Shown: positions 10,951-23,640, counted from the stretch's first letter. The stretch is DNA of 64,000 nt from Brasenia schreberi (GCA_036023115.1 JAYKKT010000076.1:7792698-7856697); one strand, 5' to 3'. Translations and numbers: made by a program. The notes: generated from the sequence alone by a model not told the origin.

Positions 10951-11262
10951 ATTCTTTGTTATGTAATGATTTTTTTATATTCGTTACTATACCCACATTT
11001 TAAATTTCATTGTTTAAGAAGACTTTAAAGTTTAAAGAGGGCATCAAATATGTTAAAACATTAGATGTAACAAACATGTATTGATGTGAGAGTTGAACTA
11101 CGTTTAAATGTAACAATTAGACGGAACTCGACATACATGATGCTTGACTAGATGAAACTCGACATACATGATGCTTGATATGTGTATTATATATCATAAA
11201 TTAGAGTATTTATATATATATTCTTCTCATTTAATTACTAATTAGTTGATCTACCTTTTCAG

Positions 11263-11381
11263 ATAAAGATGAAACAATAGAGTTGCTCTTAAAGTCAATG
11301 GTTTCTAAAGAAATTTCTGCACAAGATTCAAATGCAATTGGTGATATTGATACGAACACTTGTGACCTTCTTTTATATTGA
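11263..11381 (+). other. Exon-like conserved stretch in module D
   Basis: A pyrimidine-rich CTACCTTTTCAG is followed by an open stretch reading DKDETIELLLKSMVSKEISA and on to NTCDLLLY and a TGA. The reading frame and its end are kept in the other copies (about 21163, 28030, 59547 and 61545), with LLY changed to LSY or LSH in two. It looks like a terminal exon of a degraded gene or transposon. The family is not recognised. Confidence 0.25.
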
Positions 11382-12571
11382 CTGAGATGGTATTTTTTTT
11401 TTGATATTTTAAACTGCTGTATTGGAAACTTTAGAATTGATCGTTCATTCGTATTGACTGATGATTGTTACTATTGACGTCTAATGGCATCTTCATATTT
11501 GTTCGTCTGAATGTGTTCATGGAGTGAAAAATTTATGTAGCTTTGCCATGACATACACAAGGAAATGAAGTTTCATTGCTGTTGACTATTGAGTATGATT
11601 GACTTCGTGTGATTGGCTGATTCCTAATGAGTCGTGACTTATTCGACATGTTTCCTTCCCATATGAAGCATGTTATCTTATTAATATTGCATTCTCATTG
11701 TTGTTGAGTATGATTCACTTTGTGTTGCTTGTTGATCTTGTGCAGTCATGTTTTTACATTCCTCCTCTGCTCCAACCAAAGGAAAATTATGTCTAGAATA
11801 CCTCTTGATTAGTAATATGTTGCTTATGTTTTTATTTTTTAAGGGCATCCTTTTGCCCCAAAAGTATGATAGTTCTCTCTCTCTCTCACACACATACAAA
11901 TTTATTAATTGTTCCTCTCTAAATGCATGAAGCAATTGGGACTCGATGCACCTTGGAGCAAAAGGAATTTAGAAGATCAATTGAGACTTGTCTAGTTTGA
12001 AGCCTAGAAACAACTTTGTTTCTCTAAAATCACAAGGCTCTCTCGATGTAGGTGACTCTAATTGCGAGTATTGGGCCTTTTGGCCCTATGACAACTTGAT
12101 CATTTAGATGTATTGAAGATGTAAATATCTTATAGATGTCTATAATTGTGCAAGTGTAGAGCAAAAGCTGGAACTGGCAGTGAGCCCCAAAATCGTGCTT
12201 CCAACCATTTGGTGTCATAGGTAAGAAAAGTATCTTTTCTCGAATCTGTATACTTGACTAACCCGTCAATGGTTGCGATTGCAGCTGTGCTAATGATGCT
12301 CTCTAACAAAATGATGGAGAGCAGTTTGTCGGTATACATTTGTAATTCATAATTTATTGCTTTTGGATTGTTAGTGTTCCTTTTGTGATTGTCAATTTGT
12401 AATTCTCATTGAATAAATGATGCTTGTTTATTTTCTGTATTATGAATGTGTTTATGAAATCAAAGGTTTTTATTGCTTTGCCTTGAAATTGTAGTTTCAT
12501 TGGTTTTGAGTATAATTCACTTTGTATGATTAGTAGGTTTCTAGTGACTTATCAAAGCAATATAAATATAT

Positions 12572-12660
12572 GTGGGCCAATCTGGCCCGGCCCATGGCCC
12601 ATTAAGGGCTGGGCTGGCCCACATTTTACATGGGCCCAAAAGGGCTAGGGCCGAGCATCT
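12572..12660. repeat. GGCCC/TGGGCC-rich patch, copy 1
   Basis: Within about 70 bases GGCCC or its complement appears roughly eight times (TCTGGCCCGGCCCATGGCCC and following). The patch recurs at about 22468, 36715, 47535, 60528 and, degraded, 62815. TGGGCC motifs occur in plant promoters (site II elements). Dense GGCCC also occurs near the ends of non-autonomous hAT elements. The sequence does not decide between these. Confidence 0.5.
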
Positions 12661-12751
12661 GTGTCAATTGCCCAAGAGCAAATACTGCGGTGACACAAGG
12701 ACCATTGACGCAACCATCCTTTCATTGCCCTCCTGGTTTGGCTTAGTTTGT

Positions 12752-13540
12752 AGGGGTGCAGTCAAGCTAAGTTCAGCTCGAGTATAGGCAAGTTCAACTC
12801 AACTCGAACAGAAATGTTGAGCTCGAGGTTCAATGTTTGAGCTCGAACTAGGACCAAATCCACTTAGATCAAGCTTCATTATAGAAGCTCAATCTTTTTG
12901 AGCTTGAAATAACCTTTAAGAAGATGTTGAAAAATTCCTTACTGTATGAGAGCATTGAAATTTGTCGAAGAAATTCTGATAAGGGACTGGATTGTGTGGT
13001 TCTGCAAGAAGCAATTTGAGTCAAAATGGTTTCATGAATTGTATACTTTCTACCAAAAGGGCTTAATATGGTTTTGATACTGCCTATTCCAAGATGGTTT
13101 AGGGTCTCAACCGATAGAAAACAATAAAAAATTTAAAAAATTCAAATTTATAGAAAAACCAAAGCGGTTTCGGTTTCATGAAAGGTGAAACTGAAACCCA
13201 ACCGAGTGGTCCTCAATTCCAAGCCCAGTTCCTGGCCTGGTTTGGTTTTGGTTGGAACGCCAAACCGATTTGAAACCAACCATGTTTAAGGCATTCTTTG
13301 ACATTGCAGTCAATGCATAATATCTCTATGTTTATAGCTCTTTCTGATGCCTCATTTGTTCTTTGCCTTCAATGAGAGACTGATTTAAATTTTTTAATGA
13401 CCATACCATGCAATTTTTGAGCCCCAATATTGATGAGCTCTCACCAACACTTAGCTTGTTTGCATATCGGGCTTGAGTTAATCTTATCTCAACCTGAGTA
13501 GGACCGAGCTGAGTTTGAGCTATCATGAAAGTGATCTTGG
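12752..13540. repeat. GAGCTCGA-rich and GGTTTCGGTTT-rich low-complexity region, copy 1
   Basis: It starts at TAGGGGTGCA, which resembles a hAT terminal sequence. It continues with repeated AGCTCGA-like heptamers (12764-12910), then GGTTTCGGTTTC/GAAACTGAAACC motifs near 13165-13290, and a second patch of GAGCT/GAGTTTGAGC motifs on the opposite sense near 13430-13525. This near-symmetric layout could be the body of a non-autonomous DNA transposon. I could not find a matching terminal inverted repeat. Copies are at about 22645, 36890, 47710, 60710 and 62995. Confidence 0.4.
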
Positions 13541-15101
13541 TGGGTGTCTTACATGTAGCTCAATGCATTTACTCTCCTTGATGACAAGACTCTAGTGGTA
13601 GATAGAAATTCAAAGTGACATAATAGCCTACGATAGTACAAATCTTATTTTTCTGGTAATTCTAAAAAACACTATTTTCAATGATTAAAACCATCGGAGA
13701 AGCCATTTGAGATGGTTTCAACCAAGAGGAGTAAGTCAAAACCTAGGAAAATATCTGCCAAAAATACGACAGAAGAATTCCCAAAAGACCTCAAAAATAC
13801 ATGGATAACTTTAAGAAAGAACCTACCAGGTCGAAATGGTGGAGAAAAATGCATTTCCAGCAACTGACCGAATAATCGAAAATGTTTTGTTGAACCGTCA
13901 GGAATAAATTTCCAGTATTAGAAATTTTTGCTCAGAAATAAGTAAATTATTGAAATAAATTTTTGAAACCATTGGGAAAATCTTTTATTGCGATGATTCA
14001 AATGTCTCAAATATTATTTCACATGCTTATACTAACCGCCACAAATAATGTATGAGAATCATTCAAAAAAGATATTTGCAGTACTTAAACCGCTAGGATA
14101 TGTTTAGCAAAGAACCGCTAGAAATATACTTGCACTTGTAATTCAATGGTTTTAATCTATCACAAATTAATTTTATTTATTTATCTTGGGAATAGGATTC
14201 CATCATATTCCCTGATATACAATATCAAATAATCAAAGTACAACTTATCTTGCAAATTAATATATTTAGATATAAAAGTATCATGAAAATAACTAAAGTA
14301 ACAAACATTTGTAAAGTTTTCACAATTAGCCACATATACCAAAGTAATGAGGATAATACAAGTGTCGTATAGGGCCGAATATAAAATATATCAAGTCCAA
14401 TATAGCCAAATAGCTAGGCTAATTTGAAAAGGAGTACATAAATGCCATGCAGGCTGAATATAAGAAGATCAATACCAATGTTTATCCTCAAGGAAATTCT
14501 AATGCGTGAGAGATCGCAGTCAATCATCTCTAACATTTTTTGTATTCCGTGCTTACTGTAATAGCATATTAAAACATAAGTATTGAAAGATATAAATGAC
14601 CACCATTATGAAAGTAATATATAATAGAAAAGTTTAATTTCTTGTATTATCTAACAATCATAAAATTAAATGCTAAAAATACTATGTGATGCAATATTCC
14701 CACAATAGTCAATAGTACAAATTTGAAGCAATATAACAAAGAACTGCTCTCATATGGAACATTGTTTCAAATGCCATGTATATAGATGATTACAACCCCA
14801 CACATATAAGATAGTGAAGGATTACTACAAGGGTAGATGATTACTTGGATGATCGTTGTTGTACATAACTATGTAATCCTACTAAGTCATGCACCATGTG
14901 GCATATCTTCATGACTTAAAAGATAAATTTGTCATGATTTAGTATGCTATACAAAAAAGCAATATAAATAAATATATATATATATATATATATCATTATA
15001 GTATATGAGATTTGCTTGAGCATCCATTCTTTGTTATACAATAACATTGAGAAAGTTTCCCAAAGGCATCCTCTAATAATGTCATTCAATTTCATAGGGA
15101 T
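13541..15101. repeat. Module D, right half, copy 1
   Basis: AT-rich intergenic sequence with no recognisable gene, shared with about 37670-39255 and 48500-50087. It ends in an AT microsatellite (14972-14993) followed by TTTCATAGGGAT, where the LINE remnant starts. Confidence 0.65.
14972..14993. repeat. (AT)n microsatellite, copy 1
   Basis: About 11 AT units. The same site in the other repeats has about 14 units (39118-39146) and about 27 units (49926-49979), so it is a length-variable marker between modules. Confidence 0.9.
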
Positions 15102-15252
15102 CAATTCCATGTTGCCTTCTCTTAGAAAAAAGGTTTTCTTGGATGAACCTTGGATTAAAGTCGTCTAGAATAAAAGCCACACCAGGGTTGTTGAGGTGAT
15201 TTGCAGGCACTATGGTTGGCTTGCTTTCCATCTTCCAAGTTAGGTGTCTTCT
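15102..15252 (-). mobile_element. LINE remnant, internally deleted, copy 1
   Basis: Two pieces of the LINE at 40680-45260 are joined here. CAATTCCATGTTGCC to GATGAACCT matches 43944-43990, and TGGATTAAAGTCGTCTAGAA onward matches 44733-44827. The ~740 bases between them in the longer copy are missing. The minus strand encodes part of ORF1 (VPANHH...NPGVAFILDDLNP). The same deleted form is at 50088-50237, so the deletion predates that duplication. Confidence 0.7.
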
Positions 15253-16608
15253 GGCCCAGTGATTTTGCGAGTTTGTTGTTTAGTCCTATATTTGTTGTCT
15301 TAATTGTATCAAACTTTTGTTTCCTTACATGTCTAATTGCACAGTAAACCAGAACTCCTTAGCTCTAGGATTAAGCTATAAGCCCTTCTCGTTGAAGTTC
15401 TTGGGTTTAAAGGTAAAACCACAGGCATTTAAAACTTAAAAATCCAAATTTCCATTTCTAATACATGCGCATGTAATCATCAAAACATCTCATATTATGC
15501 TCCAAAAGGCAAAGAGAATACTTACCAATATCGAAATGCCAAAACCCAACTTTATAGAATTACATGTGCACACACTGAATCTTTAATGCTTTCAATCTTG
15601 ACATTAGAAAATCATAAAAATATGTTCATGCACAATGGCAGATCGACATTGTGGCCTGAAATTTTAGAAAATTTTGAATTAAGTATCAAACTTTTCAAAG
15701 CAATTTGAAAAATTTAAAACCTCTCAACTTGAACTTGAGGTTCGCTCCACCCAATGCAAATTTCTGCATCCATTGGGTTCTTATTTGTAACAGAGTAGGC
15801 AGTTATATTGTCAATCACCTTACAGTGCTGATATTTTAGATTTTGTTTGTGTAAAATCACTTTTCATACATTGTCTAACACTATGGGTCACCTATGGAGA
15901 CAAGCACGGCCTTTCAGGTTGTGCTCTTGTTCGTGTTTTTGGTGCAATACTTCATGTGCAAAGTTGGTGCTTTAGAGTCAAAGGTCATAGAGATGCACAC
16001 TAAAATCAAACCCCCTGGTGCATGCAAGTGAAAAAATTAGGCAAACATTGCAAGCATTGTTGAAATTACAACCATGAGTGCAAAATGAAGGCAACCATCT
16101 AACCATTTTTTTTCTCTAGTCTTTTTTACAAGGAAAGACAGTATACATAATGAGGTTATTAGAAATAAGTTTAGAGTAATGCCATAATGAGGAAAATCGA
16201 TTAAGAATGTGACCAAAGGAAGCTAAAGTAACAAGGTATAAAAAACTAGATTATAAAAATATTAAAGAGAAAGAGAAAGACCACAAAAGTGTTGAAAAAA
16301 ATAATAAAGAATGATCTAGCTCATGTTGAGTTAACATGACATATGATAGGGCCACATGGAAACAAAGAATTCACATAGTAGACCCATCTAGTATTGGAAA
16401 AGATTTAATTGTTGTTGTTGTTGTAGAATTGGGCAGTTGAAGGTAAGCGCATGCCCCAAGTATCGTACTCATGACCTTCAACTTGTGCTTGAAATACACC
16501 ATGCGAGAAATATTTTACTAAATGTAGCATACGCAAAAATAAATTGTTAATAAGGAATTAAAATCTCTCACCCAAAAATACCAAGAATAGGGCCTTCATC
16601 CTTATGGC
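15253..16608. repeat. Block T, copy 2
   Basis: AT-rich block matching 3534-4547 and 50238-51592, and including about 300 further bases before the Copia remnant that copy 1 lacks. It has a short (GTT)n run near 16389-16405. I see no gene in it. Confidence 0.65.
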
Positions 16609-18233
16609 CTATGTTAAATTGTTATCTAGCTTATCTCTGGAATCATCAAGGATCTTTGCATGTGAAATAAATCCCCACCTCCTTAGATGACATGGGTTGG
16701 GTTTTTTTTCAAACCACATCTCATATGGTGTATTAAATAAAGCCTTACATGATATTTTATTGAGTTTGTACATAGCTATACTTATTGCTTCTCCCCAAAA
16801 TATCCTTGGTAGAGAAGCATCAATTAACATTTACCTTATAATATTTAATAAAGTCTTATTATATGTTTCGGATACACGATTCTATTGAGGTGTACTGGGC
16901 ATTATATTTTGTTTTGCAACACCAAAGTGTTTACAGAATTTCATAAATTCTGTAGAGGTATATTTACCACCTCCATTTGATCTTAAAACTTTGATTGAAT
17001 GCCCTAGTTGATTTTGAACTTCTACTTATATTTTTTAAAAGCTTAAAGTGCCTCAAATTTATGTCCTAAGAGATATAAATACGTATATCTCGAGCAATGA
17101 TCGATAAAGGTTATAAAATAAATCTTTCCTCGATGTGACCTTACTCTAAGGGTCTAAATAAATCCATGTGAATGACCTCGAACAGGGTTGTTGCCCTTGT
17201 TGTCTCTTTGTGAAAAACTTTTATTCTGATTTTTCCTTGTATACAAGCTTCACACTTGTTGAAAGTATTTTCTAAAATCTTAATAGTAAGTCAAAGTTGA
17301 TAATTTCCTTAACTTTTTCAAACTTATATGCCCAAGGTGTTTATGCAATACATTCACATCAACATTAAATGCACAATCAATATAAGCAAAACGACTTTTA
17401 TTCTTATTAATTTAAATATGAATAGTTCATGTTCTACATCAAATTCTCCAAAAAAAACTCTCCCATGTCTCTCCATAGTCAACTTGATAGGAACAAACTT
17501 TACCTCAAAACCTTTTTTCACCAAGACAGGGACCAAAACTAGATTGCGCCTTATAAATGACACAATCAATACATTAGTCAATACAATTGGTATGCTTTGT
17601 ATAAATATTGTAAACGATCCAATACCCAGAACATCCGAAAAAGTATTATTTCCCATGTGCACCCAATGTTCTCCTAGTTCGTACTCCTTTAGATCCATTG
17701 CCCATTTTTTCGTCTTCGAGATATGTCAAATTGCTCTAGAGTCAATCCACCAACCAGTCACCCGATGGTTCATATAAAGACATTGCAATATCACGTAGAT
17801 TATGTCCTACTTCTCTAATTGTTTGCGTTGTAGGTTGTTTCCTCCTCTCTTATTGTTGCGGCAATCTCTCTTATAGTGTCCCATTTTTCAACAGTTGAAA
17901 CACTTGACCCGAAAAATGGTTTTTTGTGTTTTCTTAATTGATTGACATCCCATTTTGTTATTTTTGTGAAGCTTTCTGTTTGATTTATTTCTTCTTTGGT
18001 TGGGTTTGGAGCTAGACCCTATCTCATCTTCTACTAGTAACAATTTTTCTTTTCTGTGTTTACTCATATGTTCTTGCTCAGTTGTTAGTTATAGGGGCAA
18101 TTCAGAAATGTTGATTTCAGGCCATAGTCTAAACTTTCATGTTTGGAAATTTAGACCGTTTAACTTTCCTATCTTTGCTAGTTTTGACACACATATTGTA
18201 GAGCTCATTTTTATGTCTTCGACAATTATAACA
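16609..18233 (-). mobile_element. Copia-type remnant, copy 3 (gag, zinc knuckle, protease, integrase)
   Basis: Full-length version of the remnant that is cut at the left window edge. On the minus strand from 18233: gag N-terminus with TGA and TAA stops, the CCHC knuckle (about 17840-17915), a protease-like WWIDSRAIRHISK region with DSR in place of DSG, integrase pieces near 17040-17250 (FITFIDHCSRYTYLY-like) and the integrase end at 16609-16830 (PYEMWFEKKPNPCHLRRWG). No reverse transcriptase follows; block T begins instead. A large part of gag between the N-terminus and the basic C-terminus is missing. Confidence 0.8.
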
Positions 18234-18733
18234 AACAAACGGTCGAAAAAGAAAATATTTGTCAAGCAACAAAATACAAATAACATAACTCTAATTAGCA
18301 CGATGCAGAATATAAAAAAGATGAGCTGAAAATAACTCATTTTTAATATAAAAAGTAGTTGGGATAACTCCGTAATTTTTTACAAAAAAAATTCCTGCCT
18401 TTGTTAATTTCCAAAACACTAGGGTTAAATGAATCACTTTACCTCTTTGTTCGTTTTGGTAATTTTTCAGAAAGATCAAGGACAGAACAATAACCTAGTG
18501 TTTGGTATTTTTAAAAATTCGTCACTCATCGGAGGTAAATTCATAATTTTTCCCTTAGTCCTATTTCGTAATTTCCTTAAAAGGGCAAGGACAAATCTAT
18601 CTTTTGATATTGTGGTAGTATTGTAATAAATTTGACTCGAAAGGACACAAAAGTAACTTAATATCCTATTTTTTTTAATTTTCTAGAGGGCAAAACAATC
18701 TTTTACCATTTCAACTTAGTAATAAATTAGTAT
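18234..18733. repeat. Spacer between Copia remnant and dead PG exon 3, copy 3
   Basis: Matches 1541-2046 closely. No coding content is seen. Confidence 0.6.
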
Positions 18734-18946
18734 TTGGGTTTTGCAGGCATTCACATTGCTGTCACAGTAATGCTTGCGAAACACATTATTCATGGCGACT
18801 CCATCGAAGACGATACCCTTGGAAAAACCATCTTTGCTCTTTGGCCACGATTTTATCCTTAATCCACTGGTGGAACACTTGAAAACATTATTCTTCACCA
18901 CAACGTTTTGCAAGCGGGCATGACGTTTTTCCTTAACCTATCAATA
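18734..18946 (-). pseudogene. Dead polygalacturonase exon 3, copy 3
   Basis: Same dead exon as 2047-2259: RIKSWPKSKDGFSKGIVFDG, then a short [19 protein letters not shown] junction. The 4-base frameshift, 12-base deletion and lost donor are all shared. Confidence 0.85.
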
Positions 18947-19718
18947 CTGCCACTAAAACAAGTCAAAGTTACATGATTAAGAAAAGAACATAATTGTAAT
19001 TCAAATTCTTAACTCCATACATATTTTTCAAGCATAAGTAATTGTATTGATGCATTGGAAGACCCAAGAATCGACTTCTAATAACTCAACCTCTACTTCC
19101 AACTCAACAATCCCTTTAAACTTACTTTTGCTTCCAGCCTTCGTATCAAGTAAATGTTTAATTTAAGCTCCTCACCATTGTTCCACCCGGTTGCCTCCAA
19201 TCATCTGGTAGGTCGAGTTCCACTCTTATGGGTCTTGTAAACAACAATATTTGATCTACCATCAATTGGATTTCATTCCTTTATCTGTAATGAAGTAAGA
19301 ATATTGGAACAAGGGAGTTGACATATTCATCTATACTGAATTTGTAATAACATGAAGACAACATATATTTTTTAAGGTACGAACAAAGTTGATCATATTC
19401 TTTCATTTGAAAATCTTAATGCTGGTTGATTTCTGAATTTGCATAACGCTTGGTTTTCTCTTAAATACTTTTTGAATGATGAAAAACAAGACCGCATGAA
19501 GAGACGAAAACCACATCTATTGAGATGGATAGATTGAGGTTAAAGTTGAAGATGAAGGTTCTTTTGATTGAACCCCCTAGCCAGGAGGATAATAGATTTC
19601 TTTCACGAGCTAACATGGTGTTCCCATTAGTTAAAGCACAGAACTTTAAGCACTAGGGAGTTTGTCTTCTAATTAGATGTTTCAGTTGGTATATGCCATG
19701 GTTAATGGTGTTCCACTT
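18947..19718. repeat. Linker block L, copy 3, truncated
   Basis: Matches 2260-3040, with an extra ACATATTTTTC near 19020 that is shared with the copy at 53934. It breaks off at TTCCACTTA and is joined directly to PG exon 2. Confidence 0.75.
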
Positions 19719-19918
19719 AACGGAGATGCAATCGTCTCCAGTCTTGATATCCGTGTTTGTGATGGACACGCCCGTCGATTGCTCTACGTGGACGCCATCC
19801 GTGTTAGGGCTGGTGCCTGAGGATTGAATCTTGAGGCCATCCACTTGGACGTTGTTGCAGGAATCGATGACAACGTTGAAGATTTCACTATTTACAGAGG
19901 TTATGCCGCTTAACACAA
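19719..19918 (-). pseudogene. Polygalacturonase exon 2 fragment
   Basis: A 200-base piece equivalent to 8105-8304 of PG-A. It encodes [18 protein letters not shown] through NTDGVH to GDDCISV, nearly identical to the live genes, so it broke recently. Left junction: linker L with an A/AA overlap. Right junction: ACAA shared by PG (ACACAATG) and module D (GACAAGATAGCG). It lacks splice sites, the GHG motif and all other exons, so it is non-functional. Confidence 0.9.
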
Positions 19919-22900
19919 GATAGCGACTTAAGTTGTCTATGGATTGATGGTTAATTCAAACCCAAATGCATATAGTTGGTCAATGCTGTCACTACCAAGT
20001 TGTTTAAGTAATTGTCGAAAGGGTAAGCATGCGGAGGAAGATACTTGTCCGGGATTAAGGGGACCCATAACAAGTTTAAATTTGGGGTTATATGAGCCAT
20101 TGCGGGACTTTAGGGTCCTTTCAAGCACTTTAATCATGATTAAAGAAACAGAATTAGTGCAGGAGGAAGCAGGCCCTCTAGTTTAAATTTCTATAGATTC
20201 AGGTTCTTGTCGAGCAAAGCCCAAGGGCCGAGACTGCTACCACCTTTTCAAGAGAAAGCCTTAAAGAACAAAGTTGCAACTATGGATGACAATGGGCGAT
20301 GACTGAGTGGATTGCTGTGCAGTGCATGTGAGAAACATTTTAGGTGAAAATACTATGCGCTTTCATGTGAACACTTTTGCACCATGGTTCGGGATAACTT
20401 CGGTTTATCGTAAATTGGAGATAATATTTTGGTTTATTTTCCTCACAATGTGGAACGTGTCACGTGGAGTAGATGACAACCTCTCGAGGTCACATCAGGT
20501 CCAGAAGTGATCAAAATATATTAGACAATATTCTAGTCTCTAACATTAATAAAGCTCATGATAGAGAAGATAGAAAAGGAAAAGATAAGAAAATGTATCA
20601 TTAATATTTCTATCCGAGTGTGCATAAATTATAATTATTAGACAATATGTAATCAAGAAGGTTATGTGTGTGTATTTATGATTGGAAATTAAGTAAAAAT
20701 ACTTAACTTTTCTCACATGAGTTCAAAGTGTTGATTTGGCTATTACTACATATGATTGTTTGAAAGAACGAGCCATAGATAAGAAGGTATTCTCTGTTAC
20801 TTTAAGTAATGCTTTGCATAAGCATATTAAAGTCAACTTTTCTTACATAATTCTTTGTTATGTAATGATTTTTTTATATTCGTTACTATACCCACATTTT
20901 AAATTTCATTGTTTAAGAAGACTTTAAAGTTTAAAGAGGGCATCAAATATGTTAAAACATTAGATGTAACAAACATGTATTGATGTGAGAGTTGAACTAC
21001 GTTTAAATGTAACAATTAGACGGAACTCGACATACATGATGCTTGACTAGATGAAACTCGACATACATGATGCTTGATATGTGTATTATATATCATAAAT
21101 TAGAGTATTTATATATATATTCTTCTCATTTAATTACTAATTAGTTGATCTACCTTTTCAGATAAAGATGAAACAATAGAGTTGCTCTTAAAGTCAATGG
21201 TTTCTAAAGAAATTTCTGCACAAGATTCAAATGCAATTGGTGATATTGATACGAACACTTGTGACCTTCTTTCATATTGACTGAGATGGTATTTTTTTTT
21301 TGTTATTTTAAACTGCTGTATTGGAAACTTTAGAATTGATCGTTCATTCGTATTGACTGATGATTGTTACTATTGACGTCTAATGGCATCTTCATATTTG
21401 TTCGTCTGAATGTGTTCATGGAGTGAAAAATTTATGTAGCTTTGCCATGACATACACATGGAAATGAAGTTTCATTGCTATTGACTATTGAGTATGATTG
21501 ACTTCGTGTGATTGGCTGATTCCTAATGAGTTGTGACTTATTCGACATGTTTCCTTCCCATATGAAGCATGTTATCTTATTAATATTGCATTCTCATTGT
21601 TGTTGAGTATGATTCACTTTGTGTTGCTTGTTGATCTTGTGCAATCATGTTTTTACGTTCCTCCTCTGCTCCAACCAAAGGAAAATTATTATAGAATATC
21701 TCTTGATTAGTAATATGTTGCTTATGTTTTTATTTGTTAAGGGCATCCTTTTGCCCCAAAAGTATGATAGTTCTCTCTCTCTCACACACACATACAAATT
21801 TATTAATTGTTCCTCTCTAAATGCATGAAGCAATTGAGACTCGATGCAACTTGGAGTAAAAGGAATTTAGAAGAACAGTTGAGACTTGTCTAGTTTGAAG
21901 CCTAGAAACAATTTTGTTTCTCTAAAATCACAAGGCTCTCTCGATGTAGGTGACTCTAATTGCGAGTATTGGGCTTTTTGGCCTTATGGCAACTTGATCA
22001 TTTAGTCGTATTGAAGATGTAAATATCTTATAGATGTCTATAATTGTGCAAGTGTAGAGCGAAAGCTGGAACTGGCAGTGAACCCCAAAATCATGCTTCC
22101 AACCATTTGGTGTCATAGGTAAGAAAATTATCTTTTCTCGAATCCGACTAACCCGTCAATGGTTGCGATTGCAGTCGTGCTAATGATGCTCTCTAACAAA
22201 ATGATGGAGAGCAGTTTGTCGGTATACATTTGTAATTCATAATTTATTGCTTTTGGATTGTTAGTGTTCCTTTTGTGATTGCCAATTTGTAATTCTCATT
22301 GAATAAATGATGCTTGTTTATTTTCTATATTATGAACGTGTTTATGAAATCAAAGGTTTTTATTGCTTTGCCTTGAAATTGCAGTTTCATTGCTTTTGAG
22401 TATAATTCACTTTGTATGATTAGTAGGTTTCTAGTGACTTATCAAAGCAATATCAATATATGTGGGCCAATCTGGCCCGGCCCATGGCCCATTAAGGGTT
22501 GGGCTGGCCCACATTTTACATGGGCCCAAAAGGGCTAGGGCCGAGCATCTGAATCAATTGCCCAAGAGCAAATACTGCGGTGACACAAGGACCATTGACG
22601 CAACCAACCGCTCATTGCCCTCCTAGTTTGGCTTAGTTTGTAGGGGTGCAGTCAAGCTAAGTTCAGCTCGAGTATAGGCAAGTTCAACTCAACTCGTACA
22701 GAAATGTTGAGCTCGAGGTTCAATGTTTGAGCTCGAACTAGCACCAAATCTTCTTAGATCGAGCTTCATTATAGGAGCTCAATCTTTTTGAGCTTGAAAT
22801 AACCTTTAAGAAGATGTTGAAAAATTCCTTAATGTATGAGACCATTGAAGTTTGTCGAAGAAATTCTGATAAGGGCCTGGAGTGTGTGGTTCTGCAAGAT

Positions 22901-23050
22901 GGTTTCATGAATTATATACTTTCTACCAAAAGGGCTTAATAAGGTTTTGATACTGCCTGTTCCAAGATGGTTTAGGGTCTCAACCGATAGAAAACAATAA
23001 AAAATTTAAAAAATTCAAATTTATAGAAAAACCAAAGCGGTTTCCGTTTC
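19919..23050. repeat. Module D, copy 2, truncated on the right
   Basis: Matches 10018 to about 13180. It includes the hAT-like scrap, the exon-like stretch at 21163, the GGCCC patch near 22468 and the GAGCTCGA region near 22645. It ends at TTTCATGAAGG, where it is joined to linker L. The short overlap ATGAA-GG is shared by both partners. Confidence 0.7.
20736..20850 (+). pseudogene. hAT-type transposase scrap, copy 2
   Basis: Same reading as 10837-10950 (CLKERAIDKKVFSVTL). It is a short match to the conserved hAT core and no full gene is present. Confidence 0.4.
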
Positions 23051-23640
23051 ATGAAGGTTCTTTTGATTGAACCACCTAGCCAGGAGGATAGTAGATTTCT
23101 TTCACGAGCTAACATGGTGTTTCCATTAGTTAAAGCACAGAACTTTAAGCGCTAGGGAGTTTGTCTTCTAATTAGATGTTTCTGTTGGTATACGCCATGG
23201 TTAATGGTGTTCCACTTACAAGGGGAAGGCCAAACGCAGGTATACATGCTCTGAAATCGAACTCACGATCTGCATCTTGTGAACAACATGCCATTCCAGA
23301 AGAACAAACGCCCGGAGTGCATACTTTATTCTAAAAACTAGCTAGAAAACATTAATTGCCCAAACATGCAAGATCCAGAGTTCAACTGGCAGGGCACCCA
23401 GATTCCCTTGTGCTGGTGGGAAGGGGAGATGTGTGAATGTGTTTGTCACCCTTCAGCCTCCTGTTGTGAGAAAAAAGGATCAGCGTGCCGGAAGTGGCAC
23501 TTGTCCTGGATTAATGGAACCCATAAAAGGACCAATCTCTAGAGGACGATTCAATCTGTGGACCAAAAATCATATCCAGATCTTGTTTCAATCTTAACTG
23601 CCCATACTGGGGCATGTACCGAAAAAGGTTTTTCGAGGCC
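23051..23640. repeat. Linker block L, copy 4 (right part only)
   Basis: Starts at ATGAAGGTTCTTTTGATTGA, corresponding to 2851 onward, and continues intact into the PG-B 3' flank. The identical left junction occurs at about 61108, so both descend from one rearranged ancestor. Confidence 0.75.

Larger units (their letters stand above)
10018..12560. repeat. Downstream module D, left half, copy 1
   Basis: Non-coding module following the PG promoter side. Copies begin near 19919, 26865, 58315 and, partly, 61457 (from the equivalent of 11187). It contains a hAT-like transposase scrap (10837-10950), a conserved exon-like stretch (11263-11381) and a CT/CA microsatellite near 11874-11895. Several 60-85-residue open frames (for example 10045-10287 and 10408-10611, plus strand) are shared by the copies, but their products resemble nothing I recognise. 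Confidence 0.7.

Noticed and set aside
12572..12787. Plus-strand 71-codon frame over the GGCCC patch
   Set aside because: It is not kept open in all copies and is driven by low-complexity GGCCC sequence.
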